Translations under genes and position numbers: made by a program
Shown: one piece after another, positions 9,388 to 20,045 of the stretch
Layout of the letters: each line of letters opens with the position of its first letter
Numbering within the stretch: the first letter of the stretch is position 1
Notes under the pieces: generated by a model
The model's database searches: none
What the model was told of the DNA's origin: nothing
The model's input: only the letters and a program-made list of their open reading frames with translations
NCBI GenBank assembly: GCA_910592005.1
Contig: CAJVPP010000865.1
Coordinates: 1-25,246 of the forward strand
Direction: 5' to 3'
DNA length: 25,246 nucleotides
DNA from: Funneliformis mosseae
Taxonomy: Eukaryota > Glomeromycota > Glomeromycetes > Glomerales > Glomeraceae

Positions 9388-12212
9388 TTTCAGTCACAAA
9401 AAAAGAAAAAAATTTTCTAATTATCATTTGTATTTTATTAACGTTAATTTCTTGATTCTGAATTTAAATTTAAATTACACAACACAATAAAATTTCGCAA
9501 ATATCTGCACGTAAATGCTCGACATATTGTAATTGATCAGCAATTCAATTTATTAGTTCGCATTTTTCGGACGATTTGTGTTGTACAAAATTTATTCTTT
9601 TATTATCAGAAATTGATCCACAAAGGCTAGCCAGATTTAACGAAGGCAATTTACGAGTGAAAATCTCGTTTTTTGGATTTGATTCACTTTAATAATTTAG
9701 AATGTGAATCAATCCTTAATAATTAAAAGTTCCATAATAAAATAATAAATATATAACTGATTTTAATAAATATAATCATAAGAGTTTCTATTCAGATTAG
9801 CCACTGCTTGATCTATTATTCATTCTATTTCAGGATTACTATTTTCAAGTTCATTACATTGCAAATTTTAACGCTTGTGCCGCGACCAAAGCTATGCTTT
9901 GAACTCGTGAATCACAATTCTGGTATATTTAAAATAAAATTTCTGTACATCATCATCTTTTTTTTAAATTTTTAAATATTTAAAAAATTAATTGGCACCA
10001 AATGATTACTAGAAAAGAGCGTTATATTTCATTAATTAAAGCCTGTTTGGCTTAAATTTGTTGGAATATAATCGCGCTCAACAGAGCAAAAATAAGAAGG
10101 TTTTGACGAATTAAAAAAATTAATTTTAGTTCTTTCGTTAATTTTATTTTTCTGTGTAACGTGCAAGTTGAGATATTAATAATTGCACAACAGCATCTAA
10201 TGAAACGAGTCAAAAGTATATACCTAATAAATGAAACTAACAAACACGGTGCTAAAGCTTATTGTATGCTTCAAAGAAATTGGACACATACATAAAACAT
10301 ACACAGTCTAAGAGGATAATTCCACCAAGAGACAACACAAGACTTAGAAAATGGTAATGCTTTTACTATGCATCGCATCCCTAGACCCCACAAAGTTAAT
10401 AATAGTCCATAAGACAAAGCCATATAAAAGGAGCACAAAGTGTAACACGCACAGGAACACATAAAGCTGTAATAAACAAGTTAAAGAAATTTAAACTCAC
10501 GAATATAGGGATTGAAATCGATTCTACCAAAATCAAATTAATAAAATATCGAATAAAAAATCGTGCCCATTTTAAGTAGCAAAATCCAATATATGTGTGG
10601 ATAAAGCGTAGCTTAACAATTCACCACCATAGCATTTCTTTATGATATAATAATTATTAGATTTATAAAAAAAAAAATAAACGTAATAATCAAAAAAAAA
10701 TATAATAAATAAAATACAAAAAATAAAGTGAAGGAACCTTTAGAGTAAAAATATAAAGAAAATCATATTTAAAATAAAAAAAATCAAAAATAAAAAATTC
10801 TGATCGTTGCTCGAAGCGGGAGAATCAAAAAAAAATACTGTTAAATAAATAATAAATAAATAATGAGTTTAATCAAATTATCATTTAACCATCATTATAG
10901 CATTTCACAATTGAAATAACTGCCTAATGGAAATGTTAAACTGTACTGTTTAATCATTTTGGTTTCAGTTAAGTCGGCATCACTAGGTTAACCTGAACTA
11001 ATGTAATTCGGGCAAAGTCTTAATTTTGGGTCAACTATTTTAAAAACCGGTTCATAATCGATTATCGTAGGTATAACAATATAAAACATTTGACCATTGT
11101 ACTCAAAATAAAATTATTTTGTTTAAACACAATTATTTGTCAATATAGTACTATTTTAATAAAAGTAGTAAATTTACTAAGAATAACCAATTTTAGTTGA
11201 GTGGCTTATTTATATTATTAACTTGATGAAGATTCATTCATAGGAATGATAGGAACATTTTTGTTTACGTAATTAAACTATGTTATTATACATTTAAGTT
11301 TCGCTATATAAAAGACTTTTTTTTGATTATAGATTATGAAAATATTTATATATTTTCAATTAAAAAAACTAAGATCGGTGAATTATAAAAAAATTATTTT
11401 AAAAAAAATTATCTAAATGGTATGAGTTATTTAAAGTTGAAATTAAGTTAAAACTACCGTTTTAACATGACTTATTTCCATGAATGCCAACATGAACAAA
11501 GCAACCTGCGAGATGTAGCAACGCATATAGATCTACTTTTGCTGTTTTACGCCTCTATATTTATCTTTTTATAAAATAGTCAACCATTGTCAGTTATTTT
11601 AGAAATTTTTAAATTGTTTTACTATAAATTTTAACTAACTTGCCAAATGAACAACACCTATTAAAAAAGGATTCACGAAAATTCACGTGATATTTGCAAA
11701 GTACAGTATATCCATCTAAAAAATATATATATAAAAAAGTAAGCTTAACATTTGTCTCGCCAAAATGACTTTTTTAAAATTTTTTTGCTCGTATGTAAAA
11801 GAATTATTTGTTTTTTATAAATAAAAAAAAAAATATTCTTGTAATATAAATGTTAAAAAATTACAATGATTTTCATAGTTTTTGAAATCTACTAATAGGT
11901 TATTTATTTTTTAAAAATTTATTCTCGATTCTCTTTCGCTAAAACTATCCTCAATTTAAAGAAAACAACAAACCGTTGCACTGGCATGATCGATCCAATT
12001 TTTGAAGATTCCTGTCCTTAACGACTGTTTTATAGAAAAAATTAAAATAATTATCTTCTTCTTTGCAACAATATTAAATAATTAACGTCGTAAGGGTGGT
12101 ATTAGTAAATATTAATTATTTTAACATAAATTTCTTTAAGGAAAATTTTTTTTTTTTGTAATATACTAATAAAAAATAAATAAAAAGTTTGAGTATGATA
12201 TTAAATACTTAC
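9388..12212. other. long gene-poor interval
   Basis: Mostly AT-rich. A G+C-richer patch at 10107-10470 is open on the plus strand for 62 codons (10107-10292) and then interrupted by TAA codons. A 35-codon ATG ORF lies at 11467-11574 (MTYFHECQHEQSNLRDVATH). Neither can be tied to a family or to splice sites. Poly-A and poly-T runs are frequent (10670-10700, 11820-11835, 12150-12157). No RNA gene or terminal repeat was seen. Confidence 0.45.
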
Positions 12213-12478
12213 CCTGCTAACATCTTGCTTCGGAGGTTAGTTAAGCTTACTCCTGCGCTCTGGTGAAATTGGGCATATAGGTTGTTGTTAAGCTAGACCT
12301 ACAAAGTTAATGGTCCAACATAAGCCGGAATTATGGTTTATATCCAGTATAAAATGATCATCAGGGGGAATTATCTTCCCATGGAACGTATTTATAAACT
12401 CGTTATCATACAGGGCATTCGATATTTTGCTCTTATCGTTATATCGTTATAGGAGTCTAAGAAATCTCGCAAACTATC
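12213..12478 (-). pseudogene. decayed coding exon interrupted only by TAA/TAG
   Basis: Over 88 codons one minus-strand frame is coherent: DSLRDFLDSYNDITIRAKYR, then MPCMITSL, SMGR, FPLMIILYWI, TIIPAYVGPLTL and LNNNLYAQFHQSAGVSLTNL. It ends RSKMLAG at a strong splice donor (GCAGG before GTAAGTAT). Five in-frame stops interrupt it (TAA at 12392, 12371 and 12338; TAG at 12299 and 12293). There are no TGA codons. The block is distinctly G+C-richer than its surroundings. I read it as the exon of a dead, probably repeat-derived gene. The family is unknown. Confidence 0.45.
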
Positions 12479-12825
12479 TCACAACGACTATACTCATAAT
12501 ATGTTATAATTAATTGATTTCTCAATCCTTTAAATTGTATTATCACGTTATTATATAAATAAATTATTGCCTATTTATTTATTATTTTCTTTAAATAATA
12601 TTATTCAAACCAAGGTGTCGGGAATAGTAATTTTTTTTATGTAAATAATTTCATTTGATTTATTTACATTATAATTTAAAACATGTAAATAAATTTAACA
12701 GTTTTTCTCGTAAAATTTATTCTTATAAATTTCTAGTTTTGCATTACTAGTAAGAATGTAATTGGAATCGATCCTAAGAAGTAAATCGATTAATCGCAAG
12801 TTGTTCTTTTCTAATTTTTTTTATA

Positions 12826-13215
12826 TTAATTTAATTTAATTTTGTTTTCTGGTTTCATCATCACTTTCTCAATTCGTTTAAGAATATTTCTATTAGTTTT
12901 ACTTTTAATGTTATTCTTTTCTTTCGCATCACGTTGTTTGCATTGATTAAAAAAGTCGGCAAGCGTTTTCTCATTTCTTCAATTTTACTTTGTTTATTTT
13001 TATTTATTAGGTCTCATCTTTTCGGGCACCTTGTGTCCATCGATTTATTTATTGCGGTATCATTTTTTATTTATAATTTACTTTTTTACTTTATTATTTT
13101 GCGATGCATCTGGTGCCTCGATATCTTTTTCGCCGGTTTTATTTGTAATTATCTTGTTACTTTATTATTCAGGTTCGATCGCTTCAAGCCCGCAGCAACC
13201 GAATATTAAAAATGT
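12826..13215 (-). pseudogene. decayed basic, Lys/Asn-rich coding sequence
   Basis: The last 50 codons are open (about 12826-12978): NEKTLADFFNQCKQRDAK, then EKNNIKSKTNRNILKRIE, then KVMMKPENKIKLN and TAA. The same frame continues upstream through several TAA and two TGA codons with readable blocks (NKTGEKDIEAPDASQNNKV, IDGHKVPEKMRPNK, GCCGLEAIEPE). The product would be strongly basic, as expected of a nucleic-acid-binding or transposon-encoded protein, but no domain is recognised. It shares two short anchors with the remnant at 4492-4990. The T-rich hydrophobic ORFs on the plus strand (12934-13209, 13031-13249) are its antisense. Confidence 0.35.
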
Positions 13216-14387
13216 TGTGTCAGTGGGATGGTGTTGGATTGTAAAATAACGCAATTCTTATCTGGTAATATGCCACTAACTTTATTAATTAATTGAATTG
13301 CTTTATTACTTTCTCATTTTGTTTCTAATACTTTTCCATTATTGCTTTAACTAAATTATTATTTAATTACATTTGCATTTCTACTTAATTTGCTTTTTTG
13401 ATTAATATTTTTATTATGAGCAACTAACTGCTGAAGCAAATAAAAATTTTATCACTTATTTATTAAAAAACTTTATTTTTGTAATAGCGTGTAGAATTAT
13501 ATAAGCTGCAAGTAACTAATGAACCAAAAGTAGATCAACTCATCCAAAAGAATCTCAGAATCATTAAATCTTTGGAAGTATCAAACTCGATCTAAATATA
13601 ACTTATAGTATTCAAACGACAAAATTTAACTCTATTGTGAAAATTCTTTCTCCTGTGTAATGTTGTTATTTCCTCTAAAATATACGTTACAATTTTTTTT
13701 TCAATTTTCGATTTCTAACGATTGAAAAAAAGATAAAATTTACCGAGTTAAAGTTTTGTCAATCAAATGTCTTTGATTGATATTGACTACACCTCTCTGT
13801 CTTGACTGAAAGATACAATTGCCTGGTGATCAAGTTTGAACGAACTGATGCATTGTCGATCGAAATTTAAAATGAATTAATATTTATTCTTTTTTTACAA
13901 TTGCATCTTAATTGTGTTATGCATCACTGTTATTGTGTTGCATGCTAAGCTTTTTTAAAAAAATCTAGCCTATGGTCCATTGTTCATAAGAAAGAGGCTC
14001 CTTTAATATAGTTACCTGGCAAAACTCATTTTAGCAAATAGAAACTCTATATATCGATGGATTTGTTAATATGTCTTTAATATAATTTGACTTTTGACGA
14101 GATGTTATTTTGATTTCGAGCTTCGAAGGTTTAGTCTGATTTTTATAGTTTTGCCTATGACCCGTCGAAATCTGAGAGTTTTAGAAATTCATGACAACTC
14201 GAAAGAAAAAAATGAGATTAAAATGGATAAAAAAATTACTCTTTTGGAGGTATAGATAATTTTATTCGTTCAATGTAGAGATATAGTCCGTCCCACGCAC
14301 CTCTCTCAATGTGATTGAGATGGTAAATATTGAATATTCTTTGCATTTTGAACATTCTGACATTTTTTATTTGCTATAAGAATTTGA
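13216..14387. other. intergenic, nothing supported
   Basis: AT-rich. A patch at 13230-13300 is slightly richer in G+C and continues the antisense of the preceding remnant. Small G+C-richer patches at 13780-13860 and 14085-14300 give no frame longer than about 35 codons. Confidence 0.45.
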
Positions 14388-14724
14388 TTATAAGTAGTAA
14401 CATAATGACTTGTTGGCAATAATCTTGCTGAAAATCCATGGTATAAATGGAAAGATGGAAGTATGCGTTCTGCAAACTTCTTGGTTTACTTAATCAATGG
14501 TAAAATTTAACCAATTAACGCATTCTATTAAAAAAAAGATGGTTCATAGCTCCAGGTTTTTTGGATTAAAATAATCATCACGCAGTATTTTTAGCCAATC
14601 TAATTATTCAATAAATCATTGAAGGAGGTGTGTGTGGGAATGGCCGTAATTCTACATATATTTGTAAAGTACGAATGAATGTTTCATAAAGTTCCGACAA
14701 AGTATCATCTACGTAAACAAAAAG
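14388..14724 (-). pseudogene. faint coding remnants
   Basis: Two open blocks on the minus strand. 14608-14724 reads LFVYVDDTLSELYETFIRTL, then QIYVELRPFPHTPPSMIY and TGA. 14388-14489 reads VNQEVCRTHTSIFPFIPWIF, then SKIIANKSLCYYL and TAA, preceded in frame by a TAA and then IECVNWLNFTID. The string YVDD matches the catalytic (Y/F)xDD of reverse transcriptases, but the residues around it do not otherwise look like that domain. The identity stays open. Confidence 0.25.
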
Positions 14725-15133
14725 ATTGAAAGCAAAAACCAAATTATTTATAGAAAGGATTCTAATAAAGTTTGATTTGTTGTATTTTTGAATATTTCTT
14801 CATGATAGATAAACAGGCGTACAAAAATTCATTAGCTGATTTAAAATGCAATTAGTGGATTCAATTTAAACCATTAGCCGCATATAAAATGTTACTGAAA
14901 AATAATTTACGTTGAAGAGAGAAAGTTTGATGAAAATTTCTTTAATATTTAAAGTAACGTTACAAATTGTCTTAAATTTCAAGGCTCAAGGAATGTAATT
15001 GTAACTAACAAATTTTCTCACAATTTTGTCTGACTTTCAGAAGGTTATAATTATAAATATACCAAAGAATCCAGTTACAACTCAAATAATATCTTGGTTA
15101 AAGTTAAAACTATTATTTCAACGCATAGAATAG

Positions 15134-15415
15134 TTATTGTCGTATTTGAGATTTTAAGGATTCGGGGTTGATAACCGTTAAAGAATCGGGTAAATTTGGC
15201 AGGCTAATTATTTGCGTATCCCAACAATAAAGTATTATTAAAGAATTGGGTAAAGTTGGTAAGCTATTTATTTTAGTATCATAAAAAATGAGTTTAGTTA
15301 ATTTTCGATATCTTTGTAATCCTCCTAAAGCGATTAATATGTCCTCCTTATTAAATTCCGTAATCTTTAAACTTTCAATTATATCATCATAAATAATTTC
15401 TGATATTTTATTGAG
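15134..15415 (-). pseudogene. LRR-like reading frame, likely the kinase's former C-terminal part
   Basis: An open frame of 93 codons between TAG (15416-15418) and TAA (15134-15136), with no ATG. It begins KISEIIYDDIIESLKITEF and NKEDILIALGGLQRYRKLTK. It then carries two leucine-rich repeat-like units 20 residues apart: SLPTLPNSLIILYCW and SLPNLPDSLTVI. The LPxLPxSLxxL pattern is that of short leucine-rich repeats that form a binding surface. It lies 12 bp downstream of the kinase stop in another frame. The DNA between, read in this frame, runs smoothly into it (FDQIDQLI) except for the TAG. I infer one original protein, kinase plus LRR-like tail, broken by a frameshift. Confidence 0.45.
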
Positions 15416-15429
15416 CTAAATTAATTGAT

Positions 15430-16743
15430 CTATCTGATCGAATCGAAAAATTTGAGATTATTTATATTAGAAGAAGAATTGATGTTATCCAAAAATCGTT
15501 GTTGAAGATTGGATTCATAATTATTCGTTTGATTATTTTCTGTTTTGTTAATTATCATAACAATTGCATATAATTTATCAACTACTTGATTTATTGATGT
15601 ACGATTATCCGGCTCATTATCCCAGCACCCTGAAATTAGGTTAAATATTTAATATTCATTTATATTCTTATAAATAAATTCATAATCATAATATATTTAC
15701 CAGTGTAAATGCTCACATAATCTTCAGTTGTGCCAGGAATGATCCTTACTCTACGTCCTCCTAAAATTTCGATAGCTAAACCAATATCATATTAACATAA
15801 AAAGGAGGAAGACCGCTTGATATCTCCCATAACAGTACGCCAACACTATAAACGTCACTTTTTTCATTTAGCGTATATTGTTGCAATGTGTTGTCATCTT
15901 TTCTCTGCCTATCAAATCTTTTTGGATCAACATAAGGAAGTATACCAAAGACCTTTGACTTGTTGCTTCAATTCTTTTCGATATTCCAAAGTCCGCTAGT
16001 TTAATTACACCTTGATGAATTAAAATATAAAGACATCAAATTAAATATTAAATATTAACAATATTAGAATCAAAAAATATATAAATTATGTAAGATTACC
16101 AAATCACGATGCACAATTCCTTCTCCATGTAAACACTAGCCAATTGGTATGCAAAGTTGTATTTATCATCCCAGTTAAGCTCATCAAAATTATCCTTTAA
16201 ATAATTTCTAAGAGTACCGCCATCGGAATATTCCATTACTTTTTCAATTGATCATTTTGATTTTCTAGTTTTTTAAAAAAAAATATAATCGAGTTAAAAA
16301 TAAGGTAAAATAAAAAATAACAATATAAATGTCTTTAATAAACTTTAACGTGAAAAATTTTATACTTTTTTTGAAGTTATCCCATGAAAACGAATAATAT
16401 TATCATGAAAATCAACTTCACAATGAAGTTCTAGCTAAATTATTACAAACAAAAATTTTAACTTGATGACTTTATACTAAATAGAACTGAAATAGATTGA
16501 AATATATATTATATTTGCCTTTACCTCACGAACAAGTTCTTTAACGGAGGCATCGTTAAAGTCATTAAACGATTTTAACACTAAAGGTTGTTTTAAATTT
16601 TCCAATATGCTACGATAAACTTTTCCAAAGCCACCCTTACTAATCACTTCAAGATTACTAAAATGTTTATATTCGTAGTATTTGATATTTTTACTTGAAA
16701 TATATTCTTCAATACACTCATTTGAATTATTAGCAGCTTGCAT
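15430..16743 (-). pseudogene. tyrosine-kinase-like protein kinase pseudogene
   Basis: Exon 1 (16525-16743) starts MQAANNSNECIEEYISS and contains KYYEYKHF, the glycine loop SKGGFGKVYR and the VAIK-like LVLKSF; its donor is GTAAAG. Exon 2 (16366... more exactly 16366-16434 in frame LELHCEVDFHDNIIRFHGIT) carries the helix-C segment. Next come VMEYSDGGTLRNYLK (hinge and helix D), then HRDL in another frame, then [13 protein letters not shown] (DFG), then YVDPKRF and [21 protein letters not shown] (activation segment and helix F) in a further frame. YDIGLAIEI follows after another shift, and the last exon (15430-15629) is GCWDNEPDNR onward. All core kinase motifs are readable, but at least four indels (before VMEYS, before HRDL, before YVDPKRF, after PPFY) break the frame, and the catalytic-loop residues after HRDL are lost. 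Intact relatives are typically continuous, so this is a dead copy. Confidence 0.8.
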
Positions 16744-17640
16744 TTTGATTTTTTTTTTTAAAATTAAAATTTTTGGAGAAAGAAAAAAAAATGCAGTTTT
16801 GTAGATCGTGACAAATTCCAATTAGCACAATAAAGGATGCCGAAAAACCGGTGGCACATTGCTCTTGATTGATTCTCCAAATAATTTTTTGACGATCATA
16901 CTTCAGTTCACACGTTATACCCCAACACCGCAATGCGGTTTTATTTTTTAAAAATACTTAACCGATCAGCGCCCCAATACCAGATACCACCTACAAAATC
17001 ATTACATTTTTTTTTTGATAAACAAAAAGAAAAAAAAAAATATAATAATTCTTTATATTTCAAAACTTTTTCAAGATATTTTGAAATTTCGACGGATTCG
17101 ATGGTTGAGTTAGCCACGTGTTTATTTTAATTTTATCTTTTAAGTAAAATTTTTTTTGTTTGGTAATTTCTTTCGGGTTGGGTCGCAAGGTAAAATTATT
17201 ATTATTAGGTATTGGATTGCTGATGATTTCTATTATTTTCATATTTTGCACTATTTAGGTTCTTCCTTCGAGATGATTCGCTTCCAAAAGTTTTGGATAG
17301 CGGGTGTGAAAAGTTGAGATGGACCTCCCTACATTTTAATGATATGTGAGTAACGGTGAAAAAGAAATTATTATAACACTAAAGGTTGCAAACGGCCTAA
17401 AATCCTTTACCGGAGTTAGATCGTCCCAAAACCAAGCTAACAAAACTAATAAACTTAATAACACAATTATCTCAAAGGCCTTTCCTAAGAGAAATTATCG
17501 ATTAACAAACAAAACAATTTATTATCACGATTCACTTGTGTAGTAGGTTATCACGATCAATCCTATTATGAAGACAAGAAGAAGGTTGAAAGTGTAAATA
17601 ATAACTTTATTAAAACTGTAGAGTTATAAGTCTAGTCCCA
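16744..17640. other. kinase upstream region and unassigned repeat-like sequence
   Basis: Just upstream of the kinase start there is a poly-T tract (16749-16758). From 17345 to 17543 a plus-strand ORF reads SNGEKEIIITLKVANGLKSF and TGVRSSQNQANKTNKLNN; no family is recognised. The 10-mer TTATCACGAT occurs twice 26 bp apart (17522 and 17548). A Lys/Arg-rich AATAAC...ACTTTATT stretch follows. This could be a decayed retroelement end, but no terminal TG...CA pair or second copy is present. Confidence 0.3.
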
Positions 17641-18754
17641 AGTACTATACTACGCTTTTTGATAAGTATAAATGATATATATAATGAAAACTAGATAATA
17701 TAAAATAAGTAATAAAAAGAAGACTATATAATATTTATATTAAAATGTAAACTATTCGATACATGTTTAACATGCATCATTTTCGACGCAGTTGAAGATC
17801 ATCTAAGGTGTAGTATGATTTGCGATCAATTTATTATATATTTTATTTTTTTAATTTTGACTAATAAAAGACTTTAATAATTTAAGAAATTTAATTATAT
17901 TAAAGTTCCAATCTCTCCTTATTGAACTTTTATTAATCAATATATAATCCAACATATGAAATTATCCAAATAACATACCTCACTACTTCGATAAATATCA
18001 CTTCGGGATGCTTAAAATGATCATATCATTGTTTTAAGTTCCCAATGAATCTAGTTGATTCGATGGTATAGTAGCATTTGAAGTGATCATTTGGAAATTA
18101 TCCGAAATGTAATTTTGATATTCCAAGTCATCTGGGACAGTCATTTAGAGAATCAGATGTGGTCATTCGAAGTGCACATTCGAAATGTGGAGTATCAAAA
18201 GTGATGAAATTCTGTCACAAAAAATCGCTTTGATCATTAACGCATTTGGGCACCAAAATGGCATACCTTTCTCTCGTTAAAGAAACCTTTTCACAAGTTA
18301 GAATATTTTATTATTAAGGTTTTAATTTTATGGGTTTATTCAGAAATGCAACGCGATATAATTTTAATAAATTCCCCCTTATTTTAATAGAAAACTTTAA
18401 ATGTTTGATAATAGCGATAATGGTATTAAAAAAAAGGTTACAAAATTCGTAAAAAAATTTTGCAATACTTTAAAAATATTGAAACAAACTATAATATTAA
18501 AAAAAAAGTTTCTTTGGAATTAGATGGTTGGAAACCTCCCATATGTATTTACAAAGTCAATACTTAATTTTTAATTTAAGTTTTAAATTTTTTTTAAAAA
18601 AGAAAATAATTCAATGATAGCTTTGTAAATAAATATATTTTGAATGTCAATGATATTATAGGTAGTTTGTTATAAAAATTATGTTATGCTTTTAATATTT
18701 ATACTTGAGCAAACGCTTTTGTCTCGTGGACGTCAATAAATCTCACAAGTGTAC
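17641..18754. repeat. intergenic with loose ACTTCG inverted repeats
   Basis: AT-rich flanks surround a patch (about 17977-18215) in which CACTTCG / CGAAGTG words alternate in both orientations. The patch edges are imperfect inverted copies (CATACCTCACTACTTCG against the reverse complement of CGAAATGTGGAGTATC). This suggests an old small MITE, without a visible target duplication. The rest shows nothing that can be supported. Confidence 0.3.
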
Positions 18755-19110
18755 CTACGTCTTGTTAAAAAGCATATTATGATAATTTCGAAGAATTCCA
18801 CCTCCAAGAAAATGGCTTTGCAGCAAGTGAAGATTAAAACAATCGTCAACTTTTATAAAATAACTTGGTAGTAAAGATTAAATTGTTGAATAATTAATTA
18901 CTCAACAAGAACAAGTTTATCACCGGTTCTAGCAATTATCGCATCAGTTACGGCTAATGCATCATTTGTAATGACCACCATTTATTTATCTTTCTTTGGA
19001 TTCTTCGTACCTTTGTCTATGTCCTCGAAAACTTTTTTTTTTTAATTCATCAATGGAATTTGTAATAAATCATTAACATCTTTGGGTACGTTTGATAGCA
19101 ATATTTGTTG
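18755..19110 (-). pseudogene. fragmented coding remnant
   Basis: Three readable pieces on the minus strand in order: QQILLSNVPKDVNDLLQIPL (from 19110), VFEDIDKGTKNPKKDK followed by TAA, then an ATG-started 27-aa piece at 18898-18981 (MVVITNDALAVTDAIIART, GDKLVLVE, TAA), then NLHLLQSHFLGGGILRNYHN ending in a stop at 18755. A poly-A run at about 19031-19041 shifts the frame between the first two. The pieces look like parts of one protein, but the family is not recognised. Confidence 0.35.
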
Positions 19111-19305
19111 TTTTAATAAAATATTTCTAATAAAATAATTTGCATATCGATATGTATTAGATAAATACATTTAATTACAATTTCAAGCATTATTGAATAA
19201 TAAATATAAGATATTTACAATTTAAAAAAAAAATAAAAATAATCTAAGTATAATTTATTGTATGATCGCTAAAATTAAGTCTATGTTTGTACTGTATAAA
19301 TAAAG

Positions 19306-19424
19306 TTGCAGGTACATTTTTTATATAAATAGGATCGTATCATGCACGCAATAACGATAGTATTTATATATACTTACAGTGTTATAGATACGGTATGATC
19401 AGTAAAAAATATTCGTACCTGCAA
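19306..19424. repeat. 119-bp imperfect palindrome, ends TTGCAGGTAC / GTACCTGCAA
   Basis: Perfect 10-bp inverted ends, then an AT stretch, then partly matching GATCGTATCAT / GGTATGATC words, and a palindromic centre (AGTATTTATATATACT). It is the structure of a very small foldback element. The neighbouring GTACCGTACC (19435-19444) may belong to it. No target duplication was found. Confidence 0.45.
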
Positions 19425-19847
19425 AAATTTTATAGTACCGTACCTAAAAGACGAAATCGTAACGTAACCATTTAGGGAATACTTATTTTAATGTAAGCAG
19501 AAGGAACAGATGCTACGATGCTAAGGTTGTTTGTAATTAAAACCAAACTCTCATCTTGTAAAAGATTTCGTGAAGTTACTTCTCATCCAACTTAAATTAT
19601 TTACTCAATATTATTATATTATAAGCATTATAAATTATATGCTATTCCACCTAAATAACGATAAATTTGAACCAGTTGCTATTATAAAGAAGTGATGAAT
19701 ATAGCCATGATACTGCTAATTCATTCCGTTAATTGACTTGAGCACTAAAGATTTATGCAAGCCATATTCTTACAGGATAATGACCTAAGCTTCGACCGTT
19801 CCTGGTTTTAACCCAACAAACAGAAGGGGATTCGGTGTTCGGTAAAT

Positions 19848-20045
19848 GACTTGAAATGAAAAATGATCAAATGACAAATGATCAAATGATAAATGATCAA
19901 AGTCATTTGAGCATATTGGTAAGCACTAAAACTTTGTTATTTTTTAATTATAACATGCATGTGATCAAATGACAAAGATTTTAAATAATGACAAATGATT
20001 AGACAAATTCTTTGAATGGTCAAAAGGCCATGTCATTACCTAAGG
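19848..20045. repeat. tandem AAATGATCAAATGAC repeat within a loose inverted pair
   Basis: Three consecutive 15-bp units (19861-19875, 19876-19890, 19891-19905, the last diverged) and further scattered ATCAAATGACA copies (19963-19997). The outer edges read GGTAAATGAC on the left and, as reverse complement, GGTAATGACATGG on the right, so the array may sit inside a small foldback element. Confidence 0.4.

Noticed and set aside
10107..10640. Coding-like plus-strand frame with many TAA codons, possibly an alternative code
   Set aside because: The open part is only 62 codons and a TGA lies in frame just upstream; stop frequency is near that expected for the composition, and neighbouring real genes use the standard code.
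12205..12300. ATACTTACC followed by a G+C-rich stretch, resembling the 5' end of U1 snRNA or a 5S-like sequence
   Set aside because: The match ends after nine bases. The complement is better explained as a splice donor (CAGGGTAAGTAT) of the minus-strand remnant, and no snRNA or 5S fold is apparent.
12934..13249. Two overlapping plus-strand ORFs rich in Phe/Leu
   Set aside because: Antisense shadow of the basic minus-strand frame at 12826-13215.
15817..15999. Plus-strand 60-aa ORF
   Set aside because: Lies antisense over the kinase activation segment, whose motifs are clearly readable on the minus strand.
16730..17251. Short ORFs on both strands upstream of the kinase
   Set aside because: Low-complexity, overlapping each other, no motif; consistent with chance in AT-rich DNA.
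17345..17660. Possible LTR of a retrotransposon
   Set aside because: There is no TG...CA boundary pair, primer-binding site or second copy in the window.
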